From assembly GCA_937892025.1 (NCBI GenBank), contig CALAVA010000103.1, forward strand, positions 1-9,285: a stretch of DNA of 9,285 bases. The letters are read 5' to 3'. The position numbers were made by a program, and so were the translations under genes. The notes beneath the pieces are model-generated. The model did not search any database. It saw only the letters and a list, made by a program, of their open reading frames with translations, and was not told where the DNA came from. The first letter of the stretch is position 1. Each line of letters opens with the position of its first letter. This DNA is from an uncultured Bacteroidales bacterium (GTDB lineage Bacteria; Bacteroidota; Bacteroidia; Bacteroidales; WCHB1-69). Positions 1 to 7,700 of the stretch are shown here, one piece after another.

Positions 1-10
1 CCCGACAGCG

Positions 11-134
11 GTGCACAAGGTGTAATTTCCCCCGCCGGACCTTGTCCAAGAATCGCCATTCTACGCACTCCAGTGCACAAGGTCCCCACCCTCCTTTGAC
101 ACCTTGTGCAAAAAAGCACCCGTGACCTTGTGCA
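11..134. repeat. Cluster of five ACCTTGTGCA-type short repeats in both orientations
   Basis: The word (G)ACCTTGTGCA or its complement occurs at 11-21 (as GTGCACAAGGT), 38-47 (GACCTTGTCC, one mismatch), 73-84 (GTGCACAAGGTC), 101-110 and 124-134. Copies at 74-83 and 101-110 form a perfect 10-bp inverted repeat around a 17-base loop. The stretch is GC-rich (35 of the first 60 bases are G or C), unlike the operon. No gene is convincing here. It could be a mobile intergenic palindrome, a regulator-binding array or the edge of a larger repeat; the left side is cut by the window edge. Confidence 0.7.
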
Positions 135-175
135 TAAAGAAACTGCGGCACAGGGTAACCAATCCCCTGCACCGC
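134..175 (-). terminator. Intrinsic terminator of the two-gene operon
   Basis: On the minus strand GCGGTGCAGGG (175-165) pairs with CCCTGTGCCGC (155-145) over 11 bp, with two G-U pairs and a 9-base loop (164-156). The U-rich AGTTTCTTTA follows. It lies 39 bases past the lipoprotein stop codon, where an operon end is expected. Energy was not computed. Confidence 0.7.
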
Positions 176-214
176 CTCTTCATGCTAACCAAAACTTAAT
201 CTATTTATGGTCTA

Positions 215-1759
215 TTAATGTTCGCTTGCGAAGGCCTCAAGTTCGGCTATATTACTGAAGGCTCCAATCCAATAAACATTAAACTCTGGTGCCGACGAAA
301 CTCCAACTATATCAGCAACTCTGAAGTTAAATTTGTAAACTGAGACACTTTTTGTATTAGGGAATAGTGCCTGAGAGCCACCTATATTAAATTTTTCAGT
401 CGCAAGGTTGAAATAATAAATCAGGTTATCATCGCCCGGAACTTTTGGTTCCGCGGACCAAGTTGTCGTATTTCCTATAACATTTTTGCTGTCCCATTCA
501 GGTCCATCAACATACCTGATTCCTCCGTTTTCAGTCACTCCGGAACCGTTCTTCGAATCAATTGTAAACCGAAGTCGAGAGTAAGAAGTAGCACCATAAT
601 AACCAGACTCAGTGGAACCTTTCAGGAGTTTTTCGAGATTTGACATTTTAACTGCAATTATGGGATAATTGCCGCTATGCAAATAAATACGTTCCGCATC
701 AGAATTATTACTTCTAGTATATTGAGGAGTATTGTCTGCATAATAAACATGCCCACTATACCAAATAGTTGCAAAATCACCTCTATACTTTGAACTTTTT
801 TCCTTAGTGGTAACTGTCACATAACCATCATGATTAGTTATAATACCAGAAAGAGTTCCATGAGCTCCATCAGTTTCGAGAGTAGCAAAATCTGGCTCAG
901 AACGAAGAATAGACTGCGTCAACATGGTCGTCGGAAAATACGAATTACTTGTTCCAAGCACCCATCGTAGTTTTCCTGTATCATCCAAATCTGAGATGAT
1001 TGGCATTGCCTTTACTTTGCCTGCTTCTGCAGTATAGCTGGATTTTGTACGCTTATACTCAAGGTCATTAGAACCGTCGTTGGCAATGATAGTCGCAGTG
1101 ATGGAAGTTGCTGCTGCAGGAGGGAGAACCAGATAGAAGGTCTGTACGGTGCTAGTCAGGCCCACATTAATATTTGTAAGGCTATATGAACCAACTGTGA
1201 TGCTCTTTATGGTACGTGCGGCATTGCCAAGCTGTAAGCGGTACCCAAGAACAGAATAATCAAGATACGGTTCAAAAACAAGCACAGAAGCATCGGTGCT
1301 CGCTGCCGCAACAGACGCCGACGTTGCACGCAAAGGAATGGACACGTGACCGTTAGCATAATTCTGGACTGTCGGAATTGCGGCTAAATCGGCCGACTGC
1401 CCCTCAATATAAGGATACCACGCACCTTGTATATCAGTTGCAGCGCTATCACCTGTTCCTAAATCGTATGTTATCGTAGCGACACCATCACCGTCAATTG
1501 CTGTCACCGTACCAACTCTTGTAACAGGTGTGCCTGCTTTCTTCGCTACTCTGATACCAACTTTATCATCGACATTCCAAACAAAGTTAACCTTATTATC
1601 CACAGGAACTGTGAAATCGGCCTTGGAAATTACGTCATCCACCTTGGCTCTAATAATTCCCATTGCAGATTCGTTCCGTTCAACAACTTCTGCTTCCGGT
1701 GAAGTGCATGCTGCCGCAGCAATAAAAAGGGCTGCAAATACAATTGAATACTTTTTCAT
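215..1759 (-). CDS. Outer-membrane lipoprotein with fimbrillin-like N-terminal half and an unassigned beta-rich C-terminal half
   Basis: The product is 514 residues from the chosen start, MKKYSIVFAALFIAAAAC. It has a short basic n-region, a hydrophobic core and a lipobox ending at C18, which is the only cysteine in the protein. Acidic residues follow the cysteine (TSPEAE), compatible with surface export in Bacteroidota. An upstream in-frame ATG would add 24 residues that bury the signal peptide and overlap the previous gene, so it is rejected. Residues about 35-250 resemble Mfa-like/fimbrillin lipoproteins: FVWNVDDKVGI (59-69), AWYPY (113-117), IPTVQ (128-132), SITVGSYSL (186-194) and LVLPP (210-214). 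Residues 260-514 are a second beta-rich domain, with YPIIAVKMSNL (365-375) and the ending VYWIGAFSNIAELEAFASE, a style seen at the end of many Bacteroides surface lipoproteins. It lies 16 bp downstream of the giant gene and is probably in its operon. It may be a surface adhesin subunit or partner of the giant protein, but its function is unproven. Confidence 0.88.
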   Translation of the reverse strand: MKKYSIVFAALFIAAAACTSPEAEVVERNESAMGIIRAKVDDVISKADFTVPVDNKVNFVWNVDDKVGIRVAKKAGTPVTRVGTVTAIDGDGVATITYDLGTGDSAATDIQGAWYPYIEGQSADLAAIPTVQNYANGHVSIPLRATSASVAAASTDASVLVFEPYLDYSVLGYRLQLGNAARTIKSITVGSYSLTNINVGLTSTVQTFYLVLPPAAATSITATIIANDGSNDLEYKRTKSSYTAEAGKVKAMPIISDLDDTGKLRWVLGTSNSYFPTTMLTQSILRSEPDFATLETDGAHGTLSGIITNHDGYVTVTTKEKSSKYRGDFATIWYSGHVYYADNTPQYTRSNNSDAERIYLHSGNYPIIAVKMSNLEKLLKGSTESGYYGATSYSRLRFTIDSKNGSGVTENGGIRYVDGPEWDSKNVIGNTTTWSAEPKVPGDDNLIYYFNLATEKFNIGGSQALFPNTKSVSVYKFNFRVADIVGVSSAPEFNVYWIGAFSNIAELEAFASEH

Positions 1760-1767
1760 GATTCCGT

Positions 1768-1772
1768 CCTCC
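1768..1772 (-). promoter_or_regulatory. Shine-Dalgarno-like box for the lipoprotein gene
   Basis: The minus strand reads GGAGG eight bases before the ATG at 1759-1757, inside the 16-bp gap after the upstream stop codon (TAA, 1778-1776). This supports the MKKYSIV start over the longer in-frame start. A strong SD box is not typical of Bacteroidota, and the upstream giant gene lacks one. Confidence 0.6.
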
Positions 1773-1775
1773 ATA

Positions 1776-4700
1776 TTACCATTCATCATCTTCACTGTAG
1801 GGAACATTGGAAATGATGTCGCACATTCCATTACTTAGTGCCAGCGCATATTCCTCAATCTGAGGAACAACATATTTTTTCTTGAACACATAAGTTATTT
1901 GTGTACCCACGCTAAACACACCTGAAATGGTATCATACAAGGTTTCAACTATACTACCACTAGAATTGGATACTTCTAATTTCAATATCAAATCTTCCAT
2001 ATCCATATTACCGCTATTGGATATACTAATATTTTGATTTACTTGCGAATTTATATCGATACAATTGCTTGAATTAGTAATTTGTTGAGCCACCACGGTG
2101 AGTTCGGGATTGATAACAAAACTTGTGGACAAAGTATCGTTATTTGGAAAATCATCAATAGATGGAACTATTTGTGCAAAAATAGTATAATTACCATTTA
2201 TGAAATTCATCGCATTTGCAATTGTAAAAGTATCCTTTTGCAACGGCATTAAAATTCCATTATTGAGCGGAATAGTCGCCTGACGTGTTGCCGTATCTAC
2301 TATATTTACTTGTATGCTTGTTGGATATTCTGAAAAATCTATAGTTTGATTTGTTTTATTTTCCAAAACAATATTCACATCGCTATATAAATGACAGGTT
2401 GTCATATTATCCAATAGAATTTCCGAAACAGCAATATCTTGTTTTGTATAAATCCGCATTCTATCAATATACTGATTACCATCATATTCAGATGTAGATA
2501 ATCGCATGGAATAGAATACAATGCGGACACAATTATTTCCAATGGCAGAATCTAAGGGTAACGTATATTGTTTCCAACCATGATCAATGCCATTGTTTTT
2601 ATACAAATTAAGTAATGATTTAAAGTTTGAGCCTCCATCTAAAGTATAAGCCACACTTGTATAATCCATCTGACTACTTGTTGCTGATGTGTCGTGATAG
2701 TACCAAAATTCCAAAGTCGGTTTATTGACATTTACAAACGTCATTTGACCTGTATATATCTTACTTGCCATGCCACGAGTACCATCAAATACCAACATTG
2801 CATTCCCATATTGAGATACAACATTGTTGACATTGCCATTAACAACTTTCCAGCCATCATTTGTATTATTTCCAAATACGGACAATGTAGAAGGCATGCC
2901 TCCTGCAAAATTCTCATCCATTGGTAATGCCAATCTTACAGCATAGGTTTTTGAAATGGTATCATCTGCATAAAATGTATCGACTGCACATGTCAAAAAT
3001 GCTGTTAGATAATAAGTGCCTGCGGTGGACACATTCAAATTGGATATTATTTCAAATGTATCTTGCTCAAACATATCTAAAACACCTGTGTTTATTGTAG
3101 TATCTATAGATAATGATATAGCACCAGAAACTCGCAAAGATAACTTCATTGGATTAAGAGTGAAGTCTACCGAATCTGTTCCTGTATTAGAGATAATAAT
3201 TTTTACAGGCGTATAATCAGGAGCACATGTTCCATCTCCAGCAGAAATATCTATAGGTTCCACAAATTGAACAGAGGATAAGTTTGATACCAATGTCGCA
3301 ATATAGGCGGTGTATGCCCCCATAGACGTTTTCTTCAGTCGATTATTGCCAACTTTATCTTCATTTATTCCCACATTATTAGCCATCATATCTTTATAAT
3401 TAATAATATCTAAATTGATACTTGTATCTTTAAAGTTAGGCATAATACATATGGAATGGGCATCCTGTGAAGAGTTGCTTTGCCATGAAGTTAAAGAGAA
3501 CGGAGTGTTATTACGAAATATTGCATAATTTGCTGGATTAAAATAGTTATTATAATCTAAATTTCCAGTAGGAGGATCACTATTTAAATAAACAGGAGCA
3601 TTTGATGTAGCATTGTAGAAAATATTGTTTTTAATTGAACTAGCATAGAAGGTATTCCACTGTAAACAATATTGAGTACCACTAGTTGCAACATCATAAA
3701 CCGTGTTGTGATAAATATTGGCGGAAGACTCTAAGTATATGCCTTGAAACCAATAATTATTTGAGGATTTATTAAATATTTCATTATTTACCACAAAATA
3801 ATTTCCACCATTTCTGTTAGCAACTTGGCTTAAATACATACCATAGCCATATGCTTGTACTCCTTCCAAAGTAATTGTGTTTCGTGCAATGGTGTCTATC
3901 TTGGATTGGTTTAGCAAAATACCACGCACTATTCGGTTCCACGTTATTCCGCAAATAATTTTATTATCGACAATACGGTCAAATATTCCATATTGGCCAT
4001 ATATTCCGTTATAATAAAAATCTTTTATCGTATTTCCGACAATCGTTACATTAGCCCAATTATTATTTTGGGAAATATCCATAAACTGAATATAAATACC
4101 GCTATGTCCACCTATTATCGTATTGTTCAAAATACGTACATTGCCTAAATTATAAGATCCATTACTATTAAATACAATGCCTCCAGAATTGCTAAACGAT
4201 GAGAAGCTTGCATTTAATGCACAATTGGCAATTTCGATATTATCAGCAGCCTGCAAATATACACAGGCCATATAGCCCGTGTTGTTGATGGTTATATCTT
4301 GTAAATATATATTTTTATTATCTCCAATGTTGATGGTATTAGCGTTACTTGAAAATACAACATCAGCGGCATTGCCACTTTGTGAGGTAATAATAAGTGT
4401 GTCTGTCGCAGTTTTTATAGATGTAAAACTTGATAAGTCAAGATTGCCATACGTTCCATTTTCAAAGGTAAGTTTTATTGTGCCACCCATGCCACAATAT
4501 TTTACTGTTTGTTTGAACTGCTCAAAATTAGCAAAATGGGCATTTGCACTACTACCAATAATGTATGTTCCAGACAAATTTCCACCACAAGGTACAACTG
4601 CAACAACAAGCGTATCGTCAAAAAGAGTAAGTGTATCTATAACGCCATTAGGATAAGATACATAAACAATAAGGCTGTCAAAATTTCCAACAACACCATT

Positions 4701-7700
4701 ATATGTCCCTATGGTTACTGTATCCACAAAATTTTCTTCCAAACTACCTCTATAAGTATATACTATTGGAGAACCGCCATTGATGGAATAAGATATTGTA
4801 CAAGAATCCAATGTGTTTGTGCCTTTGTTTCTAATAACAACACTAATAGGATGATTGCCTACAGGCACAGCCTCTCGCGGGGCGATAATATTTTCTAAAG
4901 CCACAGCATCTTTTACGCTAAATCCTGTATTGTCTCCGGCAAAGTAAAATCTTGCCACAGGTCGCAAGTCATCTGGTCTACCTGTAGCATTTTGAAAATC
5001 ACATCTACTATAAAACATTCCGCTCAAACGTGTATCGTTGTTAGTATAAGAAGAATACCACAAATAATAATCATCGCCAGCAGCGGTGCAACTACTATCA
5101 ATAATAGAAACCTTTAAATTTTCCCCAGCATTAATAGTAAAAGGTATATCTAATTCAAAATCATAGTAAGTACCACTGTAAGGAGACAGGTCTGGAACAC
5201 TTCCTTGCCAAACCAAAGTCGCTCCTTCTGCTAATGGATGTACAAAATTGCCATTGGTAAAAGTTGTATCAGTTACCGCCTGCATGTAAATTTTTATATT
5301 ATTTTTTGTTATCCCCGTACCATTACGTCCATCGCATTCTTTTAGATAAAAGCCAATCTTGCTCATTGTTCCGCCGCCGTTCAATTCAGAAGAGGCATAT
5401 AGATATTTTTGCCAACCAGATAAAGCGTCCAGAACAATAACCGCTTCATCATCTCCACGGGTTAATAAGTCAGATGTATCTGTATACACGTAATCTCCCG
5501 AATTAGAAGACCCTCCTATTGTTCCATTATAATAGAATCTTGCCACAGGACTTGTCTCTTGGTATCCATTAGCATTTGCATAATCACATCTACCAGACCA
5601 ACTAGCAACACGACTATCTCCTATACCGCTATTGTTCATATACCACATATAAAAACAATCACCACTGCCAATACAACTGCTATCTACAATGTAAACAAGA
5701 AGATTTTCCCCACTATTTATTGTAAATGGTCTTTGCAAGTCAAAATCATACCAATAATCTTTCCAATTGACATCAAAAGCGGGAACTGTTCCATTCCATA
5801 CCAAAGTTGCCCCATCTGTAAATGGTTGAACATACGTAGATGATGTTATAGCCGTATCGGTTGTCGCACGCATATAAATAAAAACGTTTGGTTTTGCCAC
5901 AGGAGCATATCTACCGCCGCCATCATCAACCTCTGACAAATAAAATCCTATTTTTGAAATAGTACCTGCTTGTAATTTAGAAGCAGGATAAATTATTCTA
6001 CTCCACATAGATTTTGCATCATCAACAATTACATGTTCGTCTGAAGGACGGTTATTTTTGCAATTGTTGGTGTCCACATAAACATATCCACCAATTGTAC
6101 TACCTCCAACTATTTCCTGATGTCCAAATTGGAACCGAGCAATAGGCCGTGCAGTACTTCCGCTTCCCGTTGATGGCATGGTCAAATTAGCATTGCCTGC
6201 GCTCTGCCTAACATGAGTAGTATAAGGATAATTGTCATTATTAGCCTCACTTACATACCACCAATAACTATACCCATGATTGTCGTAGCGATTGCATGAG
6301 TCTATCCAATAAACAATCAAATTGTCGCCTGCTGCCAAGGTGAAAGGTGTTTGGAGTTCTATATCTACCCAGTAATCATATAGTCCTGTCAAATCAGGAA
6401 TTGTGCCAGACCATACCAAAGTAGCACCATCCGCTATTGGGTCTACGTAAGATGTAGTTGTCAAAGAAGTACTATTGGTTACTTTCATATAGCAGTATTG
6501 TTTTGTTAAAGAATCACCACTGCCATCATCATCCCACTCTTCTAATTTGAATGCTAAATTAGTGATAGTCCCCGCTGTCAATTCATTAGCTAAATATAAA
6601 TTGCGAGACCAACTATATCCACCGTCTATGGTATAAGGGAACATATTGCGGTCCGTATTGCCCATTTCCAACCCTGCCACAAGGGTGGTGTCATAGACCC
6701 ATTTTTTATCGTATGTAGCTGTACCTTTGGTAATATTATAGCTATCGGCTATATTACAAATATTGCCCATGGTATCTGTGAGCGTTATGCTATAATTTAC
6801 CATACTCTCAAAAGATATACAAGGAATAGTGGTTAGCCATTTATCATCGCCGATATATTTCATGCCAAGGGTATCGGCTTTAACTATCGTAGTATCATTA
6901 TCAGTTGTAACCACATATATTAAATGTACATTTGTAGGTAAATTACCGATACGAGAATGTATCTTGGCTTCAATGTCGTATGGACCTGTAGAATATACTA
7001 TATTGTAAGGTTTTTTGGTAAATTCCATTTCCAAATCTGCTGTGCCGTACACAATTTTTGTAATAGTATCATCATAATAATTGGTATCTATTACTCCATT
7101 AGGCATATTTACCCATATTGTGATAGTATCGTAGCCATTCAGAGTAGGTGTAAAAGAACCGATTTGGAAAGTATCGCTATTATCACAATATACATTCCCT
7201 CTCCATGACACGTTACTATTTTGTAGGACGCCATTAAGTGCCCAGCCAAAAACAGCAGAGGTCAAATTTTTGGAACCCTCATTTCTAAATTTTGCAACAA
7301 CAGGTGTAGTTTTCTGGGGAGAACAGACTATCGTGTCCGTCAAATCTATATCTACCATAGATACAGATGAACTATCTCCAATCTTATTGTCAAAATAGAA
7401 TCTTGTTGTCGGTAAATATGAAGAGGGACCTTGATTTATTCCCGTATTATTACAAGCAATCCCCGTAGAACGGTAGTATGTAGCGGAATAAGAGGTACTA
7501 TTTATATTGCCTGTATGGTTATATCCCCAAGTTACAGATGAATTTCCACAATTCATGCTATTGTCATAAGTAGTATATATTAGATTTTGTCCGGGATATA
7601 AAAGAAAGGGAACCGTAAAGGTTATTTCATTCCAACCTTGTTTGATGGCAATAGGTCCACTATACACCAAAAAATGTCCATTAAGCATAGGGTCCTCGTA

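Noticed and set aside
74..110. The 10-bp inverted repeat as an intrinsic terminator
   Set aside because: No U-rich run follows it in either direction of transcription. The stem at 145-175 with its U-rich tail is the better terminator.
11..134. CRISPR array
   Set aside because: The repeats are only 10-11 bases, point in both directions and have uneven spacing; no cas gene is present.
61..135. A 24-codon minus-strand reading frame starting MHKVTGAFLHKV across the repeat cluster
   Set aside because: It is made mostly of the ACCTTGTGCA repeat units, has no ribosome binding site of note and lies past the operon terminator. The protein-like look comes from the repeats.
1760..1831. A 24-residue N-terminal extension of the lipoprotein
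   Set aside because: It would overlap the end of the giant gene and place the signal peptide and lipobox internally. The GGAGG box and the MKKYSIV start give a normal lipoprotein.
3297..4589. Polysaccharide lyase or pectinase assignment for the beta-helix
   Set aside because: The fold is visible but no catalytic residue pattern is; similar helices without activity are common in surface proteins.
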